A DNA stretch of 64,000 bases, taken from positions 1,488,001-1,552,000 of the forward strand of contig CAVWLA010000001.1 of assembly GCA_963755825.1 (NCBI GenBank). Direction: 5' to 3'. Below are positions 9,467 through 18,078 of the stretch, in pieces (the stretch's first letter is position 1; every line of letters begins with the position of its first letter). Source of the DNA: DATBQN01 sp963755825. Lineage in GTDB: Bacteria > Acidobacteriota > Thermoanaerobaculia > Multivoradales > UBA5704. A model generated the notes under the pieces. The model saw only the letters and a program-made list of their open reading frames with translations, ran no database searches and had not been told where the DNA came from. The translations under genes and the position numbers were made by a program.

Positions 9467-9816
9467 GGCGCAGGTCTCCTCGAGAGCAATTTCTCTTAGA
9501 TGCTCTTCAACTACGAATAGAAAGTCAAGCTCCCCCCGCCGGCCAGTGCGGCGGGCTACGGATTCGATCGGCGGGCGATCGATTGAATCGGCGGGCTAGG
9601 GATCGACTCGGGCGAGCTGCCCAATCGATCGGCGAGTCGACGGATTGCTTCGGCGGGCTACGGACTCGATCGGCGAGCGGAGGATCGAGCCGGCGGGCGA
9701 TCGATCTCGATCGGCGGCACAGAAATCGAATCGGCGGCGTCTCGTTCCAATCGGCGAGCCGGAGATCGAATCGGCGGCGCTCGACCGCCGGCGGCCGGGT
9801 ATCCTCTCGCCGAGGC
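9467..9816. other. 350-bp intergenic region: leader of the heme-lipoprotein operon plus tandem array
   Basis: No credible gene is present. The first 80 bp hold the minus-strand leader of the heme lipoprotein, with an AT-rich stretch and a TTGACT (9528-9523, minus strand) but no convincing -10 at 17 bp. The rest is the 20-21 bp tandem array described separately, ending just after the stop of the LanB-type gene. Confidence 0.7.
9540..9783. repeat. 12-copy imperfect tandem array, 20-21 bp period
   Basis: The core CGGCG recurs at 9549, 9569, 9589, 9609 (as CGGGCG), 9630, 9651, 9671, 9691, 9712, 9732, 9752 and 9772, spaced 20,20,20,21,21,20,20,21,20,20,20 bp. The consensus is close to GGATCGAATCGGCGGGCTAC, with the CGGCG core nearly invariant and the flanks drifting. 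The period is two DNA helical turns and not a multiple of three overall, so it is not a coding repeat. It lacks CRISPR repeat/spacer alternation. It sits between two minus-strand genes, just upstream of the heme-lipoprotein operon. Candidate roles: a helically phased protein-binding array, a transcribed structured element, or a minisatellite. Confidence 0.85.
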
Positions 9817-12465
9817 TCAGGCTCGCAGCCGGTCGACGGCCACCATGCGGAGCTCGGCCGTGTAGCGGTTGTCCTCGGCGTCCGGCAGCCAGAGGCGGTC
9901 GTGCGCGGGCAGCATCTCGGAGAGCACGAGGAGGCCTTTCGCTTCTTCGATCTTCGCCGCGCTGCGAACGGCCTTGGCGAGGATCTCGACGAGGGCCGGG
10001 CTGTCGAGATCGACGTAGAAGGGCTTCTGCTCGCTCTGCGGCTTGGCGAAGAGGAAACGCGGCAGCTGGTGGCGCGCCGCCCAGCGGCGAAGAGCGGCGA
10101 AGCGGGCCGCCGCCGTCGGCTCCGCGGCGAAGTCGAGCCCGGCGGCCTCGAAGGTCCACCTCTCGCGGCAGATCACCAGGCGATCGACGGTCACCCGCGG
10201 CGCGTGGGGCGACAGGCCGAGCACGCCGAAGGTGCTGAGGGTCTGCGACACGAGGACGAACTGGAAGAAGTCGAGGAGGTCGAAGCTGGCGCCCGGCTCG
10301 CGGGTCTTGACGACGAGGCCGCCATCCTCCGCCGCCTCGACGACCAGCTCGCCGGCCGCCAGCAGCCGCGCGGGCGGCACGCCGGGAGGGTCGAGCGAGA
10401 GGTCGAGGTAGAAGTCCTTCGGCGAGCGGTGCGCGGGGTTCATCCGGCCGTTGAGCTTCCACACCAGCATGCCGAGCTCCGCCACCACTTCCTGCGGGCT
10501 CCACGCCTTGGGCAGCACCGGGATCAGGCAGGGCTCCGGCAGGTCGGAGTCGATGGCGGCGCTGAGCTCGCCGGGCGCCGGGTGCTGGGAGAAGAACAGC
10601 TCTCGATCGAGGGTGTTGAGGGCGACGTGCAGCTCGCCGAGGACGGCCTCGTAGTCGCCGCGCCGGATCGCCTCGGCGCTCGGCGCGGCGATGAGGAGGT
10701 CGGGGCAGTGGTTGCGCGCCTTGATCCAGCCGGCCGCGGGCGCGGCGAACTCGCGGGCGACCCGCGCGCCGAGCTCGGCGCTGGTGCGGACGACCCGCCG
10801 CACCCCCTCCGGCACCTGCAGGACCCTCTCCCACCGCGCCTGCAGCTCGCCCCGCAGCAGGTCGCGGGCCTTCCAGTTGATGAGGCCCGGCAGCGCGGCG
10901 CGGGCGAAGCTCAGCAGATCGATCTGCGGCGAGCCGCGCTCGGCGGCGAGCGTCGCGTAGGTCGCCGCGAAGTGCTCGCGGTGGCTGCGGGCGACGAGAT
11001 CCGTGAGCCAGCGGGCGCTCTCGAGGACGAGGGTGAGCGGCGGCCCGACGGCGGCCAGAAAGGGGGCGCCGAGCTCGAGGTCGAGGTCGCGCCGGCAGTC
11101 CTCGTGGACCACCGTCCGCCCGGCGTAGACCCTGCCATCCGCCTGCGTCGCCTGCCGCCCGGTGACGCGCGTGAAGGTCGATTCGAGCTCGCCCAGGGCG
11201 CGCCGCAGCGCCTCGACGTCGCCGGCGGCGCGGGCGACCTCGCCGCCGGCGCGGACGACCTCGTCGAGGAGCGCCAGGGCGCCGTCGCGCGCCGGCTCCT
11301 CCTCGATCGCCAGGAGGAGATCGCGGAGGGTGCGCTCGGGTGACATCGACAGCGGGATCTGGAACGACCAGCGGAGGAGGCCCTTGTCATGGAAGCCGGC
11401 GAGCATCCCCCAGAGGATCTCCTCCTTGTCGGGGGTGACCGCGGGGCCGAGGTCACGCAGCAGCAGGCGCGCCGGGCGGCTGCCGTCGCAGAGCGCCATG
11501 AGCGCGCCGGAGAGCGGGCCGAGCTCGATCGCCTTGCCGCCGGGCGTGAAGAAGCGGTTGCCCTCCCGCCGCAGGTAGGGCGAGCGCCGCGGGGCGAGCC
11601 AGGGGCGGATCGCCGCGTCCTCGGCGAGCCGCTCGGCGATGGCGTCGATCGCCCAGCCCTCGAAATAGGTCCGGCGCGAGGCGAGCAGACCGGCTCCGGG
11701 CCGGACGGCGATCGCCTCGCCGCCGTCGCCCAGCCGGCCCCAGCCGACCGGGCCGCAGAAGCCGATGGTGTCGTTCTTGGTGCAGTAGCGCTGCAGGTAG
11801 GAGGCGACCATCTGGGCGTGCCCGCGGTCGCGGGCCGTGCCGCGCCCCACCCGCGGGCGGCCGCGGAGGAAGGGCTCGAGCCCGGTCTCCGCGGCGTGGC
11901 GGTTCTGCCAGACGATCGCCTCGCGAAAGCGCGGGCTCGACGCGGCGTCGCGGAGAACCCCCTCGAGGCGATCCTCCGCCGCCGCGAAATCCACCGCATA
12001 GGCGGCCCTCGCGGCGGCGGCGCGCTCCGCCGCCGCCGTCCAGCCGGCGAGCGCCGCCGCCGTCGGCGCGGCGAGGCCGTCGCTCGCTGCGGGCTGGTGC
12101 CGCTTCAGGCGCCGGATCGCCTTGACGAGGGGATCGAGGCGCTCCTTGCCGGCGCTCGCCAGCTCGCCGCGTAGCGCTTCGAGGGCGGCCTGGCGGGAGG
12201 TCTCCGCCGCGTCCTCGATCGCGGCCAGCCGGTCGGCCGCCGCGGCGCAGCTGGCGTCCGCCAGGCGCAGGACGTCGGCCGCCGGGAAGCCGGCCCCGCG
12301 CACGGCGAAGGTGCGCCAGAGCGCCCAGCGGCCGGCGGGCTCTCCCGGCAGCGCCACCAGATGGTCGGCGAGCCGATCGGCGGCGGGCGCACCGGCCGCC
12401 GCCGAGCGACCGCGGTCGTCCCTATCGGCCCTGGAGAGTCCATCCTCAGCTTCTGAAGGTTGCAT
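9817..12465 (-). CDS. Lantibiotic dehydratase N-terminal (LanB-type glutamyl-transfer) domain protein, orphan
   Basis: 882 aa. Features of the large LanB/PEARL N-terminal domain are visible: SYLQRYCTKNDTIGFCGPVG (about 235-255), the GELHVALNTL block (about 590-600), and the closing stretch PRFLFAKPQSEQKPFYVDLD (about 810-830). In this family the enzyme uses glutamyl- or aminoacyl-tRNA to modify Ser/Thr of a peptide or extend its C-terminus. The SpaB_C elimination domain of full-length class I dehydratases is absent, so it resembles split dehydratases or peptide aminoacyl-tRNA ligases. No cyclase, precursor peptide, transporter or protease gene is nearby. It is transcribed divergently from the VWFA gene, 82 bp away. 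Confidence 0.75.
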   Translation of the reverse strand: MQPSEAEDGLSRADRDDRGRSAAAGAPAADRLADHLVALPGEPAGRWALWRTFAVRGAGFPAADVLRLADASCAAAADRLAAIEDAAETSRQAALEALRGELASAGKERLDPLVKAIRRLKRHQPAASDGLAAPTAAALAGWTAAAERAAAARAAYAVDFAAAEDRLEGVLRDAASSPRFREAIVWQNRHAAETGLEPFLRGRPRVGRGTARDRGHAQMVASYLQRYCTKNDTIGFCGPVGWGRLGDGGEAIAVRPGAGLLASRRTYFEGWAIDAIAERLAEDAAIRPWLAPRRSPYLRREGNRFFTPGGKAIELGPLSGALMALCDGSRPARLLLRDLGPAVTPDKEEILWGMLAGFHDKGLLRWSFQIPLSMSPERTLRDLLLAIEEEPARDGALALLDEVVRAGGEVARAAGDVEALRRALGELESTFTRVTGRQATQADGRVYAGRTVVHEDCRRDLDLELGAPFLAAVGPPLTLVLESARWLTDLVARSHREHFAATYATLAAERGSPQIDLLSFARAALPGLINWKARDLLRGELQARWERVLQVPEGVRRVVRTSAELGARVAREFAAPAAGWIKARNHCPDLLIAAPSAEAIRRGDYEAVLGELHVALNTLDRELFFSQHPAPGELSAAIDSDLPEPCLIPVLPKAWSPQEVVAELGMLVWKLNGRMNPAHRSPKDFYLDLSLDPPGVPPARLLAAGELVVEAAEDGGLVVKTREPGASFDLLDFFQFVLVSQTLSTFGVLGLSPHAPRVTVDRLVICRERWTFEAAGLDFAAEPTAAARFAALRRWAARHQLPRFLFAKPQSEQKPFYVDLDSPALVEILAKAVRSAAKIEEAKGLLVLSEMLPAHDRLWLPDAEDNRYTAELRMVAVDRLRA

Positions 12466-12534
12466 CTACCCATCGAGAGTGCCGAGCCCGAGGGGAACGT
12501 GACAGCGATCGGCCCGGCCGGCTCCGTCCGGTGC

Positions 12535-12540
12535 TAACCT
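12535..12540 (+). promoter_or_regulatory. -10 box 7 nt before the start of the first VWFA gene
   Basis: TAACCT at 12535-12540 is followed by 7 nt and then ATG at 12548. There is no ribosome-binding sequence and no clear -35 at 17 bp. The spacing matches the leaderless pattern seen at other genes in this window. Confidence 0.4.
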
Positions 12541-12547
12541 CGTCTTC

Positions 12548-14077
12548 ATGCTGGAAAAGATCGGCAGCTCCCTCCGGGCTCTCTTCGCGCTCCTCGCACT
12601 CGCCGCGGCCGCCGCGGCCCAGCCATCGCTCGCGGCGGCAGCCCCGCCGGTGCCGGCCTCCCCGGCGCTGGCCGGCATCGACTCCGCCGGCATCGGGGTC
12701 TTTGTCAGCGACCGCGCCGACCGGCCTGTCGCCGGGCTCGGCCGCGACGACTTCGAGCTCGCCGTCGACGGCAAGCCGGTGCCGATCGTCGGCGTCGCCC
12801 CGGGCGCCAGCGCCCAGCGGCTCAACCTCGCGGTCTTCGTCGACGACCAGAACCTCACTCCCGAGGCCCGCGTCCAGGCGCTCGACGCGCTGGTCGCGCT
12901 CGCCCGCACCAGCCTGCGCCGCGACGACCGCCTGCTGATCGCGCGCTACGACGGCTCGGAGGTCTCCCTCCGCCGGCCGCCGGCGGGGGACGCTGCGGCC
13001 GTCGCCGCCGCCTTCCGCGAGGTCGCCGCCGCCCCCACGCGCGCCGGCGAGCTCACTGGCGGCATCGGCCAGGGCCGCCGCGACGAGGGACAGGCGCTCC
13101 TCGCCACGCTCGCCCGCTTCGTCGACTCTCTCGCCGGCGCGCACGGCCGCAAGGCGCTGCTCTTCCTCACCGGCGGTCTCGACGTGCCGTCCGGCGATGG
13201 CCGGCTGGTGGAGGTCGTCCGCCGTGCCACCGCTGCAGGAGTCGTCCTCTACGGGCTCGGCGCCGCGGCGAACCGCGCCGTCGAGGCGCTGCAGGACACC
13301 GACCTCAACCCCTACACGGCGCTCAACGCGCAGGCGCGCAGCGATGACCTCCTCGCCTCGCTCCAGGAGCTCGCCGCGCCGACCGGCGGCATCGCCAGCC
13401 TCGACCTCGGCCGCTCCGGCGACCTCCTCGACCGCCTCCGCGGCGACTTCGCCGACGGCTACTCCCTGAGCTTCGCCGCCGCCCCGCCGGCGGGAGCCGA
13501 CGCCGAACAGCACCCCCTCGCGGTCCGCCTGCGCGGCAGGCCGCGGCTGGCGGTGCGCGCGCCGGCGAGCTATCTCTCCCGCTCGCTCGACGAGCGCCTC
13601 GCCGACCGCACGCAGGCGGCGCTCGACGACGGCGGCGCCGGCGAGAACCCGCTGGGGGTGCAGGTCGGCTTCGAGCGCGACGAGCTCGCCGCCTACGGCC
13701 GCCGCGCGCTCACCGTGCTCCTCACCCTGCCGCTCAGCCGCCTGCAGCTCAGAGAGGTCGGGATCGATCGCGAAGGCAAGGTGGTGGTCTTCGTCGCCGC
13801 CCGCGACAGCCATGGCGAGAGCCCGCGCCTACGGCGCCTGGAGATCCCGGTCCGCGTGGCGGCCGGGACACTCCCGGCGGCGCTCGCGAAGAGCGTCGCC
13901 TACCGTCTGAAGCTCGAGCTGCCGCCCGGCGCGAGCAGCCTGGCGCTCGGCCTCCGCGACGAGCTCGCCGGCAGCGTGTCGACCGTCACCACGACCTTCA
14001 CCGCCGGCGCGGTGGCGGCGGCGCGGTCCGAGGCCCCGCCGACGGGACCGCCCGGCTCCGGCCACGGCGCCGGCTGA
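12548..14077 (+). CDS. Secreted VWFA-related protein (copy 1)
   Basis: 509 aa with a Sec signal (LFALLALAAAAAAQPSLAAAA). It matches the acidobacterial VWFA-related architecture: an N-terminal strand module (GIGVFVSDRADRPVAGLGRDDFELAVDG, about 42-70) followed by a von Willebrand A-like fold. FVDDQNLTP (98-106) replaces the usual DxSxS MIDAS string, so metal binding may be altered. A C-terminal beta domain (about 370-490) and a Gly/Pro tail (PPGSGHGAG) follow. Likely periplasmic or surface-exposed; function unknown. It is a tandem paralogue of the next gene, and the 3' parts are about 90 percent identical by eye at the DNA level. A -10 box 7 nt upstream suggests a leaderless mRNA. Confidence 0.75.
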   Translation: MLEKIGSSLRALFALLALAAAAAAQPSLAAAAPPVPASPALAGIDSAGIGVFVSDRADRPVAGLGRDDFELAVDGKPVPIVGVAPGASAQRLNLAVFVDDQNLTPEARVQALDALVALARTSLRRDDRLLIARYDGSEVSLRRPPAGDAAAVAAAFREVAAAPTRAGELTGGIGQGRRDEGQALLATLARFVDSLAGAHGRKALLFLTGGLDVPSGDGRLVEVVRRATAAGVVLYGLGAAANRAVEALQDTDLNPYTALNAQARSDDLLASLQELAAPTGGIASLDLGRSGDLLDRLRGDFADGYSLSFAAAPPAGADAEQHPLAVRLRGRPRLAVRAPASYLSRSLDERLADRTQAALDDGGAGENPLGVQVGFERDELAAYGRRALTVLLTLPLSRLQLREVGIDREGKVVVFVAARDSHGESPRLRRLEIPVRVAAGTLPAALAKSVAYRLKLELPPGASSLALGLRDELAGSVSTVTTTFTAGAVAAARSEAPPTGPPGSGHGAG

Positions 14078-14119
14078 GCGGACTTCGCCGGTCAACGCCG
14101 GCGTTTTCGGAGGACTCCC

Positions 14120-14138
14120 CTCGGTCGCTTTGACCGAG
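14120..14138 (+). other. Small hairpin in the leader of VWFA copy 2
   Basis: CTCGGTC (14120-14126), 5-nt loop, GACCGAG (14132-14138): a perfect 7-bp stem between the two VWFA genes, 22 nt before the ATG and before the AAGGAGA ribosome site. No T-tract follows. It may attenuate read-through or shape the leader. Confidence 0.35.
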
Positions 14139-14160
14139 TGCTGACAGAGAAGGAGACTGT

Positions 14161-15834
14161 ATGACGCGCTCCTCGCTGCTGCCCCTCCCACTCGCTGCAT
14201 CCCTCGCGTTGGTCGCGCTCGTCTCGAGCGCCGCGGCCCAACCGCCGCCACCCGCCCCTCCCCCCTCGACGTCCCCCAGCTTCTCGGAGGCCATCGACGT
14301 CGACGTCGTCGGCATCGAGGTCTTCGTCAACGATCGCGCCGGCCGGCCGGTCGCCGGGCTCGGCCGCGACGACTTCGAGCTCACCGTCGACGGCAGGGTG
14401 GTCCCGCTGGTCAACTTCTACGCCGCCTCCACCTCGGCCGGCACCAAGCCTGGCAAGCAGCAGACCCCGGCGGGCGCCGCGGTCCAGCCGGCTGCCGCCC
14501 AGAGGCTCAACCTCGCCATCTTCGTCGACAACCTGAACCTGACGCCCGAGGCGCGCAACCAGGCGCTCGCCTCGATCGAGAAGCTCTTCCGCACCGTGCG
14601 GAGCGACGACCGCGTGCTGCTCGCGAGCTACGACGGCTGGCGGGTCAAGCTCCGCCGCCCGCCGGCGGGCGACCTGCCGGCGCTCCTCGCCGCGTTCCGC
14701 GACGTCACCTCCGTCTCCGCGCGCGGCGCGCAGACTGCCGCCGAGATCCACAAGGGCCTCCAGGACCTCGGCAACGCGGCGAGCATCCCGGAGGGTGACG
14801 AGGCGATCGAGCGGCTGCAGATGATCAACCTGGACCGCGAAGGCCATGCGCAGTCGACCCTCTCGACCGTCGGCGCCTTCATCGACTCGCTCGCCGGCGC
14901 CCGCGGCCGCAAAGCCCTGCTCTACCTCACCGGCGACCTCGACGTGCCGACCGGCGACGGCCCCATGGCAGAGCTGGTCCGCCACGCCAACGCCGCCGGG
15001 GTGGTCGTCTACGGGCTCGGCACCACGGACGATCTGACCGCCCTCAGCCTGGAGACGACCCGAGTGGACTTCCTGGGGACGGGGGGCGACGCCCAGAGCC
15101 AGAGCCTCCGCTCTTCGCTCCAGGAGCTCGCCGGGCCGACCGGCGGCATCGCGAGCGTCGACCTGAATCGCCCCGCGGCCCTTCTCGACCGCATCCGCGA
15201 CGACTTCAACGTCTACTACTCGCTGGGCTTCGCCGCCGCGCCGCCGGCGGGCGCCGATGCCGAGCAGCACCGCATCGCGGTCCGCGTGCGCGGCAAGTCG
15301 GGCCTCGAGGTCCGCGCACCGGTCGGCTATCGCTCCCGCTCGCGCGACGAGCGGCTCGCCGACCGCACGCGGGCGGCGCTCGACGACTTGAGCGGCGGCG
15401 ACAATCCGCTGGGGGTTCAGGTGGGCTTTGAGCGCGACGAGCTCGCCGCCTATGGGCGACGCGCGCTCACCGTGCTGGTGACCCTGCCGCTCGCCCGCCT
15501 CCGGCTCAAGGAGGTCGGGGGCGCTCGGGAAGGGAGGGTCGTGGTCTTCGTCGCCGCCCGCGACAGCCACGGCGAGAGCCCGCGGCTGCGGCGCCTCGAG
15601 ATCCCCGTCCGCGTGGCGGCCGGCGCGCTCCCCGCGGCCCTCGCGAAGAGCGTCGCCTACCGCCTCAAGCTCGAGCTGCCTCCCGGCGCGAGCAGCCTTT
15701 CCCTCGGTCTTCGCGACGAGATCGGCGGCAGCGTCTCGAACGTCACCACGACATTCACCGCCGGCGCGGTGGCGGCGGCGAAGTCCGAGGTCCCGCCGCC
15801 GGGGCCGCCCGGCTCCGGCCACGGCGCCGGCTGA
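14161..15834 (+). CDS. Secreted VWFA-related protein (copy 2)
   Basis: 557 aa, paralogous to the preceding gene over its whole length. It has a Sec signal, the IGIEVFVNDRAGRPVAGLGRDDFEL-type N-terminal module, a VWA-like fold with FVDNLNLTP in place of DxSxS, and the same C-terminal domain and PPGSGHGAG tail. It is longer because of a linker after the first module (VPLVNFYAAS onwards, about 80-115) and an extra stretch in the A domain (about 195-225). An AAGGAGA ribosome site lies 4 nt before the ATG, so, unlike copy 1, it is read conventionally, perhaps from the same transcript. The next gene starts 6 nt downstream. Confidence 0.75.
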   Translation: MTRSSLLPLPLAASLALVALVSSAAAQPPPPAPPPSTSPSFSEAIDVDVVGIEVFVNDRAGRPVAGLGRDDFELTVDGRVVPLVNFYAASTSAGTKPGKQQTPAGAAVQPAAAQRLNLAIFVDNLNLTPEARNQALASIEKLFRTVRSDDRVLLASYDGWRVKLRRPPAGDLPALLAAFRDVTSVSARGAQTAAEIHKGLQDLGNAASIPEGDEAIERLQMINLDREGHAQSTLSTVGAFIDSLAGARGRKALLYLTGDLDVPTGDGPMAELVRHANAAGVVVYGLGTTDDLTALSLETTRVDFLGTGGDAQSQSLRSSLQELAGPTGGIASVDLNRPAALLDRIRDDFNVYYSLGFAAAPPAGADAEQHRIAVRVRGKSGLEVRAPVGYRSRSRDERLADRTRAALDDLSGGDNPLGVQVGFERDELAAYGRRALTVLVTLPLARLRLKEVGGAREGRVVVFVAARDSHGESPRLRRLEIPVRVAAGALPAALAKSVAYRLKLELPPGASSLSLGLRDEIGGSVSNVTTTFTAGAVAAAKSEVPPPGPPGSGHGAG

Positions 15835-15840
15835 CCTCGC

Positions 15841-16596
15841 GTGATGGGCACACCGATCTCCAGCCCGGCGTCGGACTCGCCTGGCGCCGAGGCGGGAGAC
15901 CCTGCCGCCGCGATGGGCGATGAGACCGTCGAGATGACGGCGCCGGACCCGGCGCCGTCCACGGTGTCGTCGGCTGCGGCGACGCTGCGGCAGAAGGTGC
16001 TGCGAGCGGCGTGGTCGTCGATCGTCCTGGGGATCTCGATCGAGCTCCTGCTCCTCGCCGTCGCCACACTCGGCGGCCGGCTCTTCAGAGCCAGCCCGAT
16101 CGCCGCCGAGCTCATGCAGAAGGTCACCTGGTCAGTGCTGGTCTGCGTCGGCATCGCCTTCGGCAGCGCCGCGAGCAAGGTCCGCTCCTCGGTGATGGGA
16201 CTCCTCGGCCTGCTCTCCGGGCCGGTCGCCTTCCAGGCCGCGCGCGCGGTGCAGAAGGGCCTCGCGCAGGCCCTCTCGCTCGCCGCGGCGACGGCGCCCG
16301 GGCCGTCGCCGGTCCTCCTCGCGCTCTTGAAGGCGCTCGAGTACGGCCTCCTCGGCGCGGCGGTCGGCTGGGTCGGCTGCCGCGCCTGGGGTAACCTCGC
16401 CGCCTACCTCGGTACCGGAACCCTCGTCGGCCTCATCCTCGGCGGCCTCACCGTCGCCGTGCTCGGCCACGCCGACACCGCGCCAGCGACCGCCGGCACC
16501 GTCATCGCCCGCGCCATCAACGAGATCCTCTTCCCCATCGGCTGCTCGCTCGTCCTCTACGCCGCCGAGCGCGTCGGCAAGCACGCCGCGGGCTGA
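15841..16596 (+). CDS. Polytopic membrane protein of unknown function
   Basis: 251 aa. A Pro/Ser/Ala-rich cytoplasmic tail (residues 1-50) precedes about five hydrophobic segments, near 60-82, 92-110, 115-135, 175-215 and 228-248, with Gly-rich helix faces. No catalytic motif or transporter signature is recognised. The start is GTG at 15841 or the adjoining ATG at 15844. It begins 6 nt after the second VWFA gene and is probably its operon partner. Upstream coupling is the only hint of function. Confidence 0.6.
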   Translation: MMGTPISSPASDSPGAEAGDPAAAMGDETVEMTAPDPAPSTVSSAAATLRQKVLRAAWSSIVLGISIELLLLAVATLGGRLFRASPIAAELMQKVTWSVLVCVGIAFGSAASKVRSSVMGLLGLLSGPVAFQAARAVQKGLAQALSLAAATAPGPSPVLLALLKALEYGLLGAAVGWVGCRAWGNLAAYLGTGTLVGLILGGLTVAVLGHADTAPATAGTVIARAINEILFPIGCSLVLYAAERVGKHAAG

Positions 16597-16635
16597 CGGC
16601 GAGCCCCGCGCGTCGTCCCGAGCTGTCGGCGACGA

Positions 16636-18078
16636 TCAGCCCTCGTCTCGTAGGCGCTTCAGCTCCTCGAGGTCACCGCGTAGCTCGAATTGCCCCCGGT
16701 CCTGGAGCGCTTGAGCCAGCCCCGCGCGCGCCGCGAGCAGCCTCTCGAGGCGGGAGACGGCGTCGTCGACGCGGGTGACAACGGCGGCTGCGGTGTGGCG
16801 GGGCGGCGGGGCGGGGAGGCGGCGCGGGGCGCCGTTGCCCTCGGGCTCAGAGAGGCCGAGGCCCGCCCAGAGGCTGCGGGCGGTGTCGTCGATGACGTCG
16901 TGGCGGAGGGTGACTCCGTGGCGGGCGAGGATCGGCGCCAGCTCGGCGCGGCGCTCGCGGAGAAGGCGGAGGGTGGAGTGGTAGGCGTGCTCGACCACGG
17001 CGCGCCGCTCGGCGAAGCCGAAGATGTTGGTGAAGAACATCAGGTAATCGTCGCGCTCGGGCTCGATGCGCACCACGTCGGCGCCGGCGAACTTGGTGCG
17101 GTAGGCCGCCATTCCCGCCTCCATCCGCGAGTGGACGAGGGTGCGGAAGGTCTGCGAGAGCACCGTCGGCAGCCCCTGGTCGAGCAGCTTGCCGCGGTCG
17201 ACGGCGCCCGACTCGATGGCGCGCGCGGTGTCGAGCGGCACGATGGGGTTGACGCAGAGGACGAGCTCGGCGCCCGCTTCGAGGGCCACCGAGGCGTGCA
17301 GGGTCTTGAGGAGGATGCCGTCGACATAGTGGCGGCCGCCGATCTCGACCGGCGGGTAGAGGCCGGGCAGAGCGGCGCTCGCCTGCACGGCGCGGGAGAT
17401 CGGCACGTCGTCGAAGCCGCGGTCGCCGAAGTGCACCGCCTGGCCGGAGTCGAGGTCTGCCGCCACCACCACCAGGCGGTGGCGCAGCTGGCGGAAGTCG
17501 TTGCTCCTCCCCTCGCGGTCGAAGACCTGCTCCAGATAGACGCGGATCGGCTCGTTGTCGAAGAAGCCGACGGGGAGCGCCTGCGAGAGCAGAGTGAGCG
17601 ATTCGAGGATGGTGTACTGGCCCGGGTTCTTGACGTAGCGCCAGAGGGCCTCGCCGATCAGCCGCGGCAGCGCCCGGCTGCCGCGGGCGAGCGCCGCGGC
17701 GGAGGGCTTGAGGAAGGTGTCGGCGAGGAACGGCGGCTCGTCCGGCTCGGCGCCGACGAGCACCCGGCACATCCGCGCTGGGGTGACGCCGTTGGCGAGA
17801 CAGGCGGCGAGCACCGCCCCCGAGCTCACCCCGACGTAGATCGAGAGGTCGTTGAGATCGACGCCGGCGAGCGCCTCGTCGAGCGCGCGGAGGGCGCCGA
17901 TCTCGTAGACCGCTCCCTCGGGAGCGCCGCCGGCGAGCGCCAGGCCGATGCGGGGGGCGGGCGGACCGCCGGCGCCGAACGGCCCCGAAGCGCCGGCCCC
18001 GCCGCCCGCCGGCTCGCCGTTCCCCCGCGGCGCCAAGGGTCTAGACCTGCGGCGCCGCGCGCGGCTTGAGCTGCTCAA
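16636..18078 (-). CDS. Patatin-like phospholipase
   Basis: 480 aa. The patatin fold is clear: a glycine-rich oxyanion loop (ALAGGAPEGAVYEIG, about 47-61), the nucleophile elbow GVSSG with Ser85, and the dyad Asp in HYVDG (about 245). It should hydrolyse acyl esters of lipids, or by analogy polyhydroxyalkanoate. It is the last gene of the phaR-phasin operon. From the ATG at 18078 it overlaps the phasin gene by 38 nt; an in-frame TTG at 18036 would avoid the overlap and only trims a disordered Arg/Pro/Gly leader. The C-terminal 60 residues form a likely coiled coil (AVVTRVDDAVSRLERLLAAR). Confidence 0.8.
   Translation of the reverse strand: MSSSSRARRRRSRPLAPRGNGEPAGGGAGASGPFGAGGPPAPRIGLALAGGAPEGAVYEIGALRALDEALAGVDLNDLSIYVGVSSGAVLAACLANGVTPARMCRVLVGAEPDEPPFLADTFLKPSAAALARGSRALPRLIGEALWRYVKNPGQYTILESLTLLSQALPVGFFDNEPIRVYLEQVFDREGRSNDFRQLRHRLVVVAADLDSGQAVHFGDRGFDDVPISRAVQASAALPGLYPPVEIGGRHYVDGILLKTLHASVALEAGAELVLCVNPIVPLDTARAIESGAVDRGKLLDQGLPTVLSQTFRTLVHSRMEAGMAAYRTKFAGADVVRIEPERDDYLMFFTNIFGFAERRAVVEHAYHSTLRLLRERRAELAPILARHGVTLRHDVIDDTARSLWAGLGLSEPEGNGAPRRLPAPPPRHTAAAVVTRVDDAVSRLERLLAARAGLAQALQDRGQFELRGDLEELKRLRDEG

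Noticed and set aside
9540..9783. CRISPR array
   Set aside because: Units are contiguous at 20-21 bp with no unique spacers, too short for repeat plus spacer, and no cas gene is present.
12473..12547. Canonical -35 for the VWFA copy 1 promoter
   Set aside because: The only candidate, GTGACA at 12499-12504, is 30 bp from the -10, too far for sigma-70.
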